Assembly (NCBI GenBank): GCA_031381645.1
Contig: JANMYB010000100.1
Location: 1-31,891, forward strand
Direction: 5' to 3'
Length of the DNA: 31,891 nt
Source: Methylotenera_A sp031381645
GTDB taxonomy: Bacteria > Pseudomonadota > Gammaproteobacteria > Burkholderiales > Methylophilaceae
Part shown: in pieces, positions 13,837-22,699 of the stretch
Position numbering within the stretch: the first letter of the stretch is position 1
How the letters are laid out: each line of letters opens with the position of its first letter
Translations under genes and position numbers: made by a program
Notes under the pieces: generated by a model
What the model saw: the letters and a program-made list of their open reading frames with translations, nothing else
The model's database searches: none
Told to the model about the DNA's origin: nothing

Positions 13837-15906
13837 ATGATGGAATTAGAGGTAGCACGCAAACAAGTTGCTCAACTTGTTTCTGAAATAGCCCAGCACG
13901 ATTATCTATACTATACGCTAGATGCGCCGACAATTTCAGACAGTGAATACGATGGCTTGTACCGCCATCTGGTCGATTTGGAGCAAAAATTCCCCGAGCT
14001 AATTACCGCAGATTCACCCACTCAGCGCGTCGGTAGTAGCATTGTTGGCGCATTTGAAAGTGTGAAGCATCGACAAGCTATGTTGTCGTTGAACAACGCT
14101 TTTGGCGAAGAAGAGTTATTGGCATTCGATAAGCGCATTCGCGAAGGCTTAGACGTGGAAACGGTGGAGTATGCAGTCGAGCCAAAATTTGACGGTTTAG
14201 CGATTACCCTGACTTACGAAAACGGCTTGCTCACGCAAGGCGCGACGCGCGGCGACGGCTACAAGGGTGAGAATGTCACGCATAATCTGCGCACGATACG
14301 CGCGATTCCCACCAAGTTAAATGTCGTCAATCCACCGTCTTTATTGGAGGTGCGAGGCGAAGTGTTGATGCTTAAAAAAGATTTTGAGCAACTAAACCGC
14401 ACACAAGAACAGCAAGGGAGCAAACTGTTTGCCAACCCACGCAACGCGGCCGCTGGCAGCTTGCGCCAATTAGACCCTAAAATTTCTGCTTCGCGCCCAC
14501 TACACTTTTTTGCGTATGGTTTAGGTGAAGCTGTTGGTGTGCCAAAGCTAAATTCACACGCCGAAGCGATGGATTATTTAGCTAAACTGCATTTCCCAGT
14601 GAGCGATTTACGTGCCGTGAAGCAAGGTGCAGCAGGCTTACTGGCTTATTTTCAAACCATTGGCGCAAAACGACAAAGCTTACCGTTCGATATTGACGGC
14701 GTGGTGTATAAAGTCAATCAATTTAACCAGCAAGATGAACTTGGTTTTGTATCGCGCGCGCCACGTTGGGCAATTGCACACAAATATCCCGCAGAAGAGG
14801 CCACAACCATCGTAGAAGATATTACTGTGCAGGTAGGACGCACTGGCGCGATTACGCCCGTGGCAAGGCTTAAAGCAGTGTTTGTGGGGGGCGTGACGGT
14901 GACCAACGCCACGCTGCATAACGAAGACGAACTCAAGCGCAAAGATATTCGCATTGGTGATACGGTGATTGTGCGTAGAGCGGGCGATGTGATTCCAGAA
15001 GTGGTTTCAGTTGATATAGCACATAGACCAATAACCACAAGGCTTTTCAGCATGCCTACCACTTGCCCAGAATGTGGATCGCATATTGAACGGCTTGCAG
15101 ATGAGGCGGTGGCGCGCTGCACCGGCGGTTTGTATTGTCCCGCGCAACGCAAGCAGGCGATTACGCATTTTGCTTCACGCCGTGCTATGGATATTGAAGG
15201 CATGGGCGAAAAGCTTGCAGATCAATTGGTTGAGGCTAATTTGGTGCATCATTTGGATGATATTTACAAGCTGGATGTGGCTAGATTGGCTAATTTGGAG
15301 CGTATGGCACAAAAGTCAGCACAAAACGTGATTGATGCGTTGAACATAAGTAAACACACCACGTTAGCACGTTTTATTTACGGTTTGGGCATTCGTAATG
15401 TGGGCGAAGCCACGGCGAAAGATTTGGCGGTACATTTTGGCAGCCTGCAAGCCTTGCTGGATGCGCCTTATGGGTCATTATTAGAAGTAAGTGATGTTGG
15501 CCCAATAGTGGCAGAATCGATATTGCAGTTTTTGAGCGAGCCGCATAATCGAGAAGTAATAGTATCTATGCAAGCTCTGGGCGTGCACTGGCCAGAAACT
15601 GCAGGCAAGCAAAGCGCTACTGGTGTGCTATTGGACAAGGTGTTAGTGCTAACAGGTACGCTACCCAATTTAGGTCGCGATGCTGCGCAAGCCTTAATAG
15701 AGGCGGCTGGTGGCAAGGTAAGTAGCAGTGTTTCTAAAAAAACAGATTTTTTAGTTGCAGGCGCAGAGGCAGGCAGTAAGTTAGAAAAAGCACAGGATTT
15801 AAATGTGGCCATTATTGATGAAGCGGGCTTGCTAAGCCTATTGGCAACTAAATCTGAGAAAATTGCGTCTGACAATGACGCTGAAACACTGACAACACTT
15901 TTTTAG
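13837..15906 (+). CDS. ligA: NAD+-dependent DNA ligase LigA
   Basis: LigA seals nicks in DNA during replication and repair by using NAD+. The 689-residue product shows the N-terminal Ia domain (YYTLDAPTISDSEYDGLYRH), the adenylation motif KFDG with catalytic K117, the OB fold (VQVGRTGAITPVARL), a four-cysteine zinc finger (CPECGSH to CTGGLYCPAQR), helix-hairpin-helix repeats (ERMAQKSAQNVIDAL, FIYGLGIRNVGEATA) and a C-terminal BRCT domain beginning near VLLDKVLVLTGTL. Two ATG codons lie at 13837 and 13840; either may be used. It follows zipA closely. Confidence 0.97.
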   Translation: MMELEVARKQVAQLVSEIAQHDYLYYTLDAPTISDSEYDGLYRHLVDLEQKFPELITADSPTQRVGSSIVGAFESVKHRQAMLSLNNAFGEEELLAFDKRIREGLDVETVEYAVEPKFDGLAITLTYENGLLTQGATRGDGYKGENVTHNLRTIRAIPTKLNVVNPPSLLEVRGEVLMLKKDFEQLNRTQEQQGSKLFANPRNAAAGSLRQLDPKISASRPLHFFAYGLGEAVGVPKLNSHAEAMDYLAKLHFPVSDLRAVKQGAAGLLAYFQTIGAKRQSLPFDIDGVVYKVNQFNQQDELGFVSRAPRWAIAHKYPAEEATTIVEDITVQVGRTGAITPVARLKAVFVGGVTVTNATLHNEDELKRKDIRIGDTVIVRRAGDVIPEVVSVDIAHRPITTRLFSMPTTCPECGSHIERLADEAVARCTGGLYCPAQRKQAITHFASRRAMDIEGMGEKLADQLVEANLVHHLDDIYKLDVARLANLERMAQKSAQNVIDALNISKHTTLARFIYGLGIRNVGEATAKDLAVHFGSLQALLDAPYGSLLEVSDVGPIVAESILQFLSEPHNREVIVSMQALGVHWPETAGKQSATGVLLDKVLVLTGTLPNLGRDAAQALIEAAGGKVSSSVSKKTDFLVAGAEAGSKLEKAQDLNVAIIDEAGLLSLLATKSEKIASDNDAETLTTLF

Positions 15907-15931
15907 AAATACTTTATAAATAGGTTAAAAA

Positions 15932-16861
15932 ATGAAACAAGAAATTATCTCAACTAATACTTTAATAAAATTTTTTATTTTATTGTTTTTTATAAGTTTT
16001 AATACCAGTGCACAAGACTTTTCTGAAAAAAACTCTGCTTGTAATTCAGCCTTGGATAAAGGTAATGTTACCAATGCGGTGGTAATTTCTGATGAAATTT
16101 TGAAGCAAGAGCCTGATAACCATAGCGCTTTGTTATGCAAGGGCAGGGCGCTAGGCGCACAAGGCAAGTACGACGCGGCTTTAAGTACGCTTGAATTTGC
16201 AGCGAAGCAATCAAAACCTGGCTTTGATGCCATTATTTCGTATTTACTCATCGGCAATTTGCACTTGGAAAACAAAAAATTTACAGATGCGATTGCAAGT
16301 TATGAAAAAAGCTTAAAGATTTGCGAAGCTGAAAAAAATGATAAATTTAAACTGATTAATTACAATTTAATTGGCGAGGCGCAGGCGCAAAATAAAGATC
16401 TAAATGCCGCGCTAGCCAGTTATTTGGCAGGTTATAAGCTAACAAAAAATGATAATGAGCGTGCTGATAGTTATGAGCGCTTAGGCACTACCTACAGCGC
16501 GCTTGGACAAAATGATTTAGCCATTGAGCACCAATTAAAAGGTGTGATTATGCAGAAAAAATCTGGCACCTTAGATCAATACGCCAATGCTAGTTTGGCT
16601 TTGGGCAAAGTTTACGAAAAAGCCAAAGAATATTCGAATGCTGAAAAAACTTACACGAAGTTCATCCAATTTGCTAAAGACAATGGTGGCACTTATTATG
16701 AGGCAAAAGCCAGTTACGAGTTGGCACAAATTAAGGCGCTGAGTGGCGACGTAGCAAGCGCTAAAGTATTGCTGACGGATTCGCTAAAGATGGCGAAAAG
16801 TATGGGTGAGGGCGGTTTGGTCAGTGAAATTGAAGCTTCAATTAAAAAGCTCAATAATTAG
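15932..16861 (+). CDS. Exported tetratricopeptide-repeat protein
   Basis: The 309-residue product begins with a hydrophobic signal sequence (LIKFFILLFFISFNTSAQ, ending near residue 28). After it come about six TPR-like helix pairs, for example HSALLCKGRALGAQGKYDAA, ADSYERLGTTYSALGQNDLA and YANASLALGKVYEKAKEYSN. TPRs mediate protein contacts, so it is probably a periplasmic scaffold. Function is unknown. It starts 25 bases after ligA on the same strand, though cotranscription is unproven. Confidence 0.8.
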   Translation: MKQEIISTNTLIKFFILLFFISFNTSAQDFSEKNSACNSALDKGNVTNAVVISDEILKQEPDNHSALLCKGRALGAQGKYDAALSTLEFAAKQSKPGFDAIISYLLIGNLHLENKKFTDAIASYEKSLKICEAEKNDKFKLINYNLIGEAQAQNKDLNAALASYLAGYKLTKNDNERADSYERLGTTYSALGQNDLAIEHQLKGVIMQKKSGTLDQYANASLALGKVYEKAKEYSNAEKTYTKFIQFAKDNGGTYYEAKASYELAQIKALSGDVASAKVLLTDSLKMAKSMGEGGLVSEIEASIKKLNN

Positions 16862-16936
16862 TACATTAGTTTGTAAGGTTTCTGCTAAATCGACGACTAA
16901 GTTGCATCGATATACTTTTACTAAAGGCGCCTCCCC

Positions 16937-18001
16937 GTGATTATTATCAATAAATCTGCAACCAATCCTAGCAACATTCAACCATCTGAAATCACTTCGC
17001 GCGATGTCTTTGATAACCGACGCAAGTTTATCAAAGCCGCTGGGTTTGGTTTGGCTGCCGGTTCTGTACTATTGTTATCTGCTAAAGCACGCGCAGGAAA
17101 TATTGCTGGCGGCACTACTGAGGGTGATGCGAGACTACTCGGGCGCGCCAATGCGCCTGCAAAAGTTGAAAAAACTGCGGTTAAAAGCCTGGCGAGACAA
17201 AAAATCACGGGCTACACTAAAACTGCTTATGGTACAGGCGAAAAACTGACCAAATATCAAGACGTAACAACCTATAACAACTATTACGAATTCGGCACGG
17301 ACAAATCTGACCCCGCGCGCGAAGCGGTGCTGTTTAAGCCTCGTCCATGGACGATTAGCATAGAAGGCGAAGTCAAAAAAAGCAAGACTATCAGTATAGA
17401 AGAGTTAATGAAACTCGCGCCGCTAGAAGAGCGCATTTATCGCCATCGCTGCGTAGAAGCTTGGTCGATGGTTGTTCCTTGGATTGGACTGCCGCTGGCG
17501 AGTTTGGTGAAATGGGCAGAGCCGACTAGCAATGCTAAATATATCGAATTTATAACTGCTAACGATCCAAAAACTATGCCTGGCGTGCGTTCGCCAATAT
17601 TAGATTGGCCTTATACTGAGGGATTACGCATGGATGAAGCGATCAATCCTTTAACTTTGTTGGCCGTTGGCTTGTATGGCGAAGTGTTGCCAAACCAAAA
17701 TGGCTCGCCAGTTAGATTGGTTACTCCATGGAAGTATGGTTTTAAAGGTGGAAAAGCGATTGTTAAAATTCGATTTGTCGAAAAAATGCCGCTAACTACT
17801 TGGGCGAAAGCTGGGCCTAGCGAGTATGGGTTTTATGCCAATGTAAATCCTGAAGTGGATCATCCACGTTGGTCACAATCGTCTGAAAAACCAATAGGCG
17901 CGGGCTTGTTTGGCGGTCGAATCAAAACAAAAATGTTCAATGGTTATGCAGAACAAGTAGGGCAGATGTATGCTGGCATGGATTTATTCAACAATTTCTA
18001 A
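16937..18001 (+). CDS. msrP: Periplasmic methionine sulfoxide reductase catalytic subunit MsrP (YedY)
   Basis: MsrP repairs oxidised methionines in periplasmic proteins using a molybdopterin cofactor. The 354-residue product has a Tat signal (NRRKFIKAAGFGLAAG, 27-42) needed to export the folded cofactor-bearing enzyme. The cofactor-binding cysteine is C172 in YRHRCVEAWSMVVPWIG. Later motifs are PVRLVTPWKYGFKGGKAIVKI and NPEVDHPRWSQ. The start is GTG at 16937 with a weak ribosome-binding site. The stop TAA shares one base with the ATG of msrQ, so translation is coupled. Confidence 0.95.
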   Translation: MIIINKSATNPSNIQPSEITSRDVFDNRRKFIKAAGFGLAAGSVLLLSAKARAGNIAGGTTEGDARLLGRANAPAKVEKTAVKSLARQKITGYTKTAYGTGEKLTKYQDVTTYNNYYEFGTDKSDPAREAVLFKPRPWTISIEGEVKKSKTISIEELMKLAPLEERIYRHRCVEAWSMVVPWIGLPLASLVKWAEPTSNAKYIEFITANDPKTMPGVRSPILDWPYTEGLRMDEAINPLTLLAVGLYGEVLPNQNGSPVRLVTPWKYGFKGGKAIVKIRFVEKMPLTTWAKAGPSEYGFYANVNPEVDHPRWSQSSEKPIGAGLFGGRIKTKMFNGYAEQVGQMYAGMDLFNNF

Positions 18002-18606
18002 TGAATAAACAGCAAATTATTTACATTAAACTAGTTGTATGGTTTTTGGCATTATTGCCACTTGCACGCCTAGTTTACCTTGGCTTTAATGATAGTTTGG
18101 GTGCAAATCCTATAGAATTTGTCGAGCATTCTACGGGTACTTGGGGGCTGGTTTTTCTGCTTGTAACGCTTAGCATGACGCCAATTCGCTTACTGACGGG
18201 GCAGGTGTGGCAAATTCAATTGCGGCGTTTGCTAGGATTGCTTATGTTCTTTTATGCCTGCCTGCATATTGTTACTTATGTTTGGCTCGATTTTGCCTTT
18301 ATTTGGGGTGAAATTGTTAAAGATGTCGCTAAGCATCCGCGTATATTGGTAGGCTTCGCCGCGTTTATACTCACTATACCACTTGCCGCTACATCAAATA
18401 GCTACATGATTAAACGCCTAAAAACCAAGTGGAAAAAGTTGCATCAAGTTGTGTATTTAATTGCCATTCTGGCGGTATTGCATTTTCTCCTGCTCGTTAA
18501 GAAAGATCTTACAGAGCCTTTCTATTACGCGATAGTTTTGGCTTTCCTGTTGGGGATACGGATTTACTTTAGATATCGAACAAAAAATACAAATCAAAAA
18601 ATTTAA
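18001..18606 (+). CDS. msrQ: Heme-binding membrane subunit MsrQ (YedZ)
   Basis: MsrQ passes electrons from the quinone pool or a flavin reductase to MsrP. The 201-residue product has about six membrane segments and the family's conserved pieces: GTWGLVFLLVTLSMTPIRLL, RRLLGLLMFFYACLHIVTYV (with a heme-ligand histidine), and KKLHQVVYLIAILAVLHFLL (with two more histidines). It overlaps msrP by one base (TAATG). Confidence 0.95.
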   Translation: MNKQQIIYIKLVVWFLALLPLARLVYLGFNDSLGANPIEFVEHSTGTWGLVFLLVTLSMTPIRLLTGQVWQIQLRRLLGLLMFFYACLHIVTYVWLDFAFIWGEIVKDVAKHPRILVGFAAFILTIPLAATSNSYMIKRLKTKWKKLHQVVYLIAILAVLHFLLLVKKDLTEPFYYAIVLAFLLGIRIYFRYRTKNTNQKI

Positions 18607-18677
18607 AAACATAAACTGTGTAAGGCCTTAGTCTTTGCAACGACTAATGAAGACAATAATCAACTCCTGGGGAAAGC

Positions 18678-19187
18678 ATGTTATCTTTATATCAATTATC
18701 TAGTTTATACGATGTCGTGCGAGCTAAGTTAAATGTTGTTGGTGAGTGGCTACCACAGCTAGCACTCAGGCTAATATTAGCTTGGGAGTTTGGTGAAGCT
18801 GGTTTTGAAAAGTTACATGGCAGTAATTGGTTTGCTGATATTAGCTTTCCACTCCCATTTAGTTTGTTGCCGCCAGATTTTAGCTGGGGCTTAGCGACGT
18901 TTTTCGAAATCTTTGGTGCATTCGCACTTGCATTCGGTTTAGCAACGCGTTTTTTCTCAATTTTACTAATTATACTTACCATCGTTGCAATATCTGCAGT
19001 GCACTGGCCAGAGCACTGGGGCACGCTCACCGAGCTATTTAAAGGCTATCGCATTATCGACGAGAACCAAGATGGTTTTGGTAACTACAAATTGCCATTG
19101 TTATATATTGTGATGTTCATGCCGCTATTATTTAGTGGTGCAGGCAAGGCGAGTGTGGATTATTGGATTCGAAGTAGAGCCAAATAA
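18678..19187 (+). CDS. DoxX-family membrane protein
   Basis: The 169-residue product has four predicted membrane segments. The DoxX pattern is seen in LRLILAWEFGEAGFEKLHGS and in TFFEIFGAFALAFGLATRFF. A larger outside loop (YRIIDENQDGFGNYK) precedes the last segment. Family members are linked to quinone-dependent redox or sulfur chemistry, but the substrate here is unknown. A strong GGGGAAA site lies before the ATG. It follows msrPQ after 71 bases, and a redox link is possible from position only. The gap holds the dyad TTAGTC/GACTAA (18628-18647). Confidence 0.8.
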   Translation: MLSLYQLSSLYDVVRAKLNVVGEWLPQLALRLILAWEFGEAGFEKLHGSNWFADISFPLPFSLLPPDFSWGLATFFEIFGAFALAFGLATRFFSILLIILTIVAISAVHWPEHWGTLTELFKGYRIIDENQDGFGNYKLPLLYIVMFMPLLFSGAGKASVDYWIRSRAK

Positions 19188-19203
19188 ACTTAGAGAATAC
19201 ATT

Positions 19204-19231
19204 ATTTAACATAATATACATTATACGAAGT
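19204..19231 (-). other. dif: Chromosome dimer resolution site dif (XerC/XerD)
   Basis: On the minus strand the site reads ACTTCGTATAA (XerC arm), TGTATA (spacer), TTATGTTAAAT (XerD arm). The spacer and the XerD arm are identical to E. coli dif. The XerC arm differs at four of eleven bases, giving 24 of 28 overall. It lies in the gap between two converging genes. All genes from 8968 to 19187 read towards it from the left, and all from 19297 to 31493 read towards it from the right, which is the polarity expected at a replication terminus. Confidence 0.9.
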
Positions 19232-19245
19232 TAAAAGGGTAATTA

Positions 19246-19273
19246 AAAGGCCGAGATTAAACCCTCGGCCTTT
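19246..19273. terminator. Bidirectional intrinsic terminator
   Basis: A ten-pair perfect stem (AAAGGCCGAG/CTCGGCCTTT) around an eight-base loop has A and T flanks on both sides. It lies between the converging doxX-family gene and the small exported protein gene, and so can end both transcripts. Confidence 0.85.
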
Positions 19274-19296
19274 ATGTTTCAAGCACGTAGCTACTA

Positions 19297-19665
19297 TTAT
19301 CTATTATTGAAAAACGCGATATTCATTGCACGGTCATTCACAAAAGTAATTTCCGTTTCTTTATAAGTGCGTTTGGGGTCGTATCTCACAATATTTTTGT
19401 AGTACCACATTTCGACTTTAACTGGTTTAGAGCTTTTATCTTCTAGATTTTTACCAGTGACTTGACCCGCATTTGTTGGTTTAACCGAAAGCTCCTTTTT
19501 TGCAGGCGCGCCCAATTTGGCAGTAATTACTTTTTTGGTTTTTCCGCTAAAATTATCCAAAAACTCATTTTCGGTATAGGTTTTACCTGCTGCATACGCG
19601 CTAGAAACAGCAACTAAACCAATTGCAAGGCCACTGACTAAAATTTTCTTAAATCTACTCGTCAT
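19297..19665 (-). CDS. Small exported protein, possibly BamE/OmlA-like fold
   Basis: The 122-residue product has a classical signal peptide (ILVSGLAIGLVAVSSAYA, cleavage after residue 26) and no lipobox cysteine. The body contains KKVITAKLGAPAKKE, which resembles the opening helix of the SmpA/BamE-type fold, and ends with beta-rich VEMWYYKNIVRYDP and EITFVNDRAMNIAFFNN. The family is uncertain. It has a good AAGGAAA site before the ATG. It is the first gene to the right of dif. Confidence 0.7.
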   Translation of the reverse strand: MTSRFKKILVSGLAIGLVAVSSAYAAGKTYTENEFLDNFSGKTKKVITAKLGAPAKKELSVKPTNAGQVTGKNLEDKSSKPVKVEMWYYKNIVRYDPKRTYKETEITFVNDRAMNIAFFNNR

Positions 19666-19755
19666 TACTTTAATTTCCTTTTAACCTATTAAATTCTATA
19701 TTAGCTTGTTTAACGACCTGTGGCGCGTTTTGTTGACCTAAGCAACACCAGAACA

Positions 19756-20520
19756 TCAACTAATGTGTAATTTTAAGCCATCAAAACCTACAAAAACGTC
19801 TTTTGGTAACTTTTTGCTTAAAGATACGTATTCTAATTCATGTGTCATGTGAATCATATAACTTTGCTTGGCTTTAATACGACCTATGTAAGCCAAACTT
19901 TGTTCAATATTAATATGCGTTGGATGCAATTTTTCACGCAAACAATCGAGCAACACTATGTCTAAGTCTTCTAAAAGTGCAAAAGATGACTCTGGAATCT
20001 CTGAAACATCCGTCATGTAAGCGATGTTTCCAATACGGTAGCCCAAAATATGGCTTCTGCCATGCATCACAGGGATAGGCTTAATTGTGATGCCAAATAG
20101 CTTAAAAGGTGCATGGACTATCTCTGTACGTAGTACTGGCAAATCCCAAAAATCGCTCGGGGCGCGTAGCACATAACCAAACTTCTGTTTAATGTGCTCA
20201 ACCGCATCTTCTTTGGCGTACAAAGGAATTTGTTGGTGCTGAATTTGGCAAAATGCGCGCAAATCATCAATGCCGTGTAGATGATCGGCATGCGTATGTG
20301 TGTAAAGTACCGCATCGACACGTTTAATCTTTTCGCGCAACGATTGGCCACGTAAGTCTGGCCCCGTGTCGATGAGGATATTTTCACCAGAATCTAAGGT
20401 AATTAAGCTTGAGCAGCGCGTACGCTTGTTGCGCGGATTATCAGATTTACACGTTGCGCAGTTGCAGCCCACTACTGGCGTGCCTGCGCTGGAGCCTACG
20501 CCTAGCATGGTGAGTTGCAT
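19756..20520 (-). CDS. Metallo-beta-lactamase-fold phosphodiesterase (PhnP-like)
   Basis: The 254-residue product has the metal-binding motif HTHADH (75-80), further ligands around VMHGRSH and YMTDVSE, and a late histidine in MIHMTHE. The N-terminal C-N-C-A-T-C cluster (C19, C21, C24) matches the extra zinc site of PhnP-type phosphodiesterases. The natural substrate is not clear here, since no phosphonate genes are near. It starts two bases after the tatD stop, so it is probably the last gene of the long minus-strand transcript. Confidence 0.85.
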   Translation of the reverse strand: MQLTMLGVGSSAGTPVVGCNCATCKSDNPRNKRTRCSSLITLDSGENILIDTGPDLRGQSLREKIKRVDAVLYTHTHADHLHGIDDLRAFCQIQHQQIPLYAKEDAVEHIKQKFGYVLRAPSDFWDLPVLRTEIVHAPFKLFGITIKPIPVMHGRSHILGYRIGNIAYMTDVSEIPESSFALLEDLDIVLLDCLREKLHPTHINIEQSLAYIGRIKAKQSYMIHMTHELEYVSLSKKLPKDVFVGFDGLKLHIS

Positions 20521-20521
20521 A

Positions 20522-21298
20522 TTAGGTCACTATTTTTGCGTGTTTAAACAGCGTAAAAAAATTCTGCGTCGTTGCTTGCATAACCGCATCTAGGCTGATG
20601 CCGCGTAGGTTGGCGATTTCTTGCGCCACATATTTCACATACGCCGGCTGATTGGTTTTGCCACGAAATGGCACAGGTGCCAAATAAGGAGAATCAGTTT
20701 CGACCAGCATTTTATCTAGGGGGATCGCTTGCGCGACTTCCTTGATTTGCGTGGCATTTTTAAAGGTCACAATACCAGAAAATGAAATATAAAACCCCAT
20801 GGAAATGGCTGCCAGCGCAACCTCTAGGTTTTCGGTAAAGCAGTGCATTACTCCGCCCACTTTTTTTGCACCCTCTTCCTGCATGATTTTTATTGTGTCT
20901 TCTGCCGCGCTACGGGTGTGAATAATCAGTGGCTTATCCGCCAAAATAGCCGCACGAACGTGCGTGCGAAAGCGATTACGTTGCCATTCCAAATCGCCTG
21001 TTAGTCGAAAATAGTCCAAACCTGTTTCACCAATCGCTACTATTTTTGGGTGCCTAGCTAGGCTGACAAGCTTTTCTACACTGGGCTCTTCGATATCTTC
21101 GTAGTCTGGATGTACGCCAACTGACGCGTAAAAATTATCATATTGCTCAGCGAGCTTCAATACTTCTGGAAATTTATCTAGCGTAACCGAAACACATAAC
21201 GCGTGACCAACTTGCTCATCGCGCATGAGTTGTCTGATAGCGTGAATATTTTCAGTAAATTCAGGAAAATTTAAGTGGCAATGCGAATCGACTAACAT
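20522..21298 (-). CDS. tatD: TatD-family metal-dependent deoxyribonuclease
   Basis: The 258-residue product has the TatD active-site set: DSHCHLNF (4-11), IGETGLDYF, PLIIHTRSA, MHCFTEN and VETDSPYLAP. Close relatives are 3'-5' DNases or D-aminoacyl-tRNA deacylase-like enzymes. Its position after holB and pilZ matches the E. coli ycfH location. The ATG follows the pilZ stop by one base. Confidence 0.92.
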   Translation of the reverse strand: MLVDSHCHLNFPEFTENIHAIRQLMRDEQVGHALCVSVTLDKFPEVLKLAEQYDNFYASVGVHPDYEDIEEPSVEKLVSLARHPKIVAIGETGLDYFRLTGDLEWQRNRFRTHVRAAILADKPLIIHTRSAAEDTIKIMQEEGAKKVGGVMHCFTENLEVALAAISMGFYISFSGIVTFKNATQIKEVAQAIPLDKMLVETDSPYLAPVPFRGKTNQPAYVKYVAQEIANLRGISLDAVMQATTQNFFTLFKHAKIVT

Positions 21299-21299
21299 G

Positions 21300-21677
21300 C
21301 TACATGGTATGGGTTGGGCGATTAGCTTTCAAAGCGCCGCCCAGAATGGCTTCAATCTTATTTTTCACTTCCACACCACCATCTTTTTCGCTAAATTGCA
21401 CACCAATGCCTTGCGGACGACTCGCTTGCGCCACTGGCGTAATCCAAATGACCTTGCCGACCACTTTTAGCTTCATTGGATCATCCACTAAACTCAGCAA
21501 CATAAACACTTCTTCACCAATTTTGAAGTTTTTATTGGTGGGAATAAACAAACCACCACCTTTTACATAAGGCATGTAAGCTGCGTACAAGGCCGATTTC
21601 TCTTTAATCGCTAGCGACAGCACGCCAGGCTTGTTAACCGCTTCTTTAAGCTGATCTGTAGTCACGTCCATATTCAA
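21300..21677 (-). CDS. pilZ: PilZ-type protein (type IV pilus assembly)
   Basis: The 125-residue product is a small cytoplasmic PilZ-domain protein. Typical segments are VLSLAIKEKSALYAAYMPYV, KGGGLFIPTN, VFMLLSLVDDP and GIGVQFSEKDGG. The RxxxR motif used to bind cyclic-di-GMP is absent, as in the P. aeruginosa PilZ that acts in pilus assembly and also sits next to holB. The start may be 21677 or the second methionine at 21671. It lies between holB and tatD with little spacing. Confidence 0.88.
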   Translation of the reverse strand: MNMDVTTDQLKEAVNKPGVLSLAIKEKSALYAAYMPYVKGGGLFIPTNKNFKIGEEVFMLLSLVDDPMKLKVVGKVIWITPVAQASRPQGIGVQFSEKDGGVEVKNKIEAILGGALKANRPTHTM

Positions 21678-21694
21678 TTGCAGGCTCTTTTCTT

Positions 21695-22681
21695 TTACGT
21701 TTTAGGCTTAAATAATTGCGTATATTGTAGCAATATATTTTCCAGCTGCAATTCATTATTTAACGGGTGATTAGCCGTTTTTTTTGCGTCGAGCAGCTTG
21801 TTCTGAAAGCTCAATAACAAGTTCAAGTTTACGCTTTTACACAATGCTTGCAAAGTGCCGATTTGTTGAGGATGGTAATGCAAATTTTGTGCAAGCTTAT
21901 AGCCCATAAGATCAAATACCCATTTTTGCAAGGTTTCAAGCGCGCGCTCCATGCCAATACTCAAGAATAAAGGCGCGCAAGCGAAGGCATCAAGCTTTGC
22001 GCCTAGAGCCAAATTTTTAACGAGATTTGAGCTGATTTCACCTTCCTCAGCTATCTGTAAAGCTAATAAGGGTGCACCTCCAGCATAATCCAGCGCGCGC
22101 TCAGCGTCGTTAATGCCTTGCGAGGTAAGCCAGTTAAGCGCACCCAGTTTGCTTGGAAGCGGCATGTCTATCGCTTGGCAGCGGCTTAAAATGGTGGGCA
22201 ATAAACGTTGCGGCTGGTTAGTCACCAATAAAAATAAGGTATTGGCAGGAGGCTCTTCCAACATTTTTAGTAATGCATTAGCCGATGCGAGGTTGAGCGT
22301 TTCAGCAGGCGAAATTAAAATGACACGGCGCGAGTTCACTTGATGACTAGAAAGACTCAAATAATCAATGAGTTGGCGTATTTGCGCGACAGAAATTTGG
22401 CTTTTTTTCGTTACTTTCTTTTTTGGCGCATCTTCAGATTCATCGGCGTCTTCAGGTGAAATTAAGCGAAAATCTGGATGGCCGTCTTCTGCAAACCAGA
22501 TGCAGCTTGGGCATGCTCCGCAAGCCCGTGTTTGTTGGGGTTTGCTACATAAAAGACTTCGCGCCAAATCCACTGCAAAATCATGTTTGCCAGCGCCTGC
22601 GCGACCGCGCAGCAATAAAGCATGCGGCAAATTTGGACGCTGCATAATGTGTTGCCATTGTTGTGCTTGCCAAGAGTACAT
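21695..22681 (-). CDS. holB: DNA polymerase III delta-prime subunit HolB
   Basis: HolB is part of the clamp loader that places the sliding clamp on DNA. The 328-residue product has GRAGAGKHDFAVDLA at the P-loop position, a zinc module (C49-x8-C-x2-C-x2-C in CSKPQQTRACGACPSC), SRRVILISPAETLNLASANA, LLKMLEEPPANTLFLLVTNQ and the SRC motif TILSRCQ. It is 18 bases after tmk on the same strand, a common arrangement. Confidence 0.93.
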   Translation of the reverse strand: MYSWQAQQWQHIMQRPNLPHALLLRGRAGAGKHDFAVDLARSLLCSKPQQTRACGACPSCIWFAEDGHPDFRLISPEDADESEDAPKKKVTKKSQISVAQIRQLIDYLSLSSHQVNSRRVILISPAETLNLASANALLKMLEEPPANTLFLLVTNQPQRLLPTILSRCQAIDMPLPSKLGALNWLTSQGINDAERALDYAGGAPLLALQIAEEGEISSNLVKNLALGAKLDAFACAPLFLSIGMERALETLQKWVFDLMGYKLAQNLHYHPQQIGTLQALCKSVNLNLLLSFQNKLLDAKKTANHPLNNELQLENILLQYTQLFKPKT

Positions 22682-22699
22682 TTTTAATTAACTTAATAA

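Noticed and set aside
16894..18647. Shared CGACTAA heptamer 31-37 bases before msrP and the DoxX-family gene
   Set aside because: Seven bases are too few to separate a shared promoter element from chance, and no matching second element at constant spacing was found.
19216..19233. An 18-base match to one half of phage P1 loxP (ATACATTATACGAAGTTA)
   Set aside because: The other loxP arm is absent. The whole 28-bp site matches chromosomal dif much better, including spacer and XerD arm, so the loxP likeness comes from the dif XerC arm and spacer.
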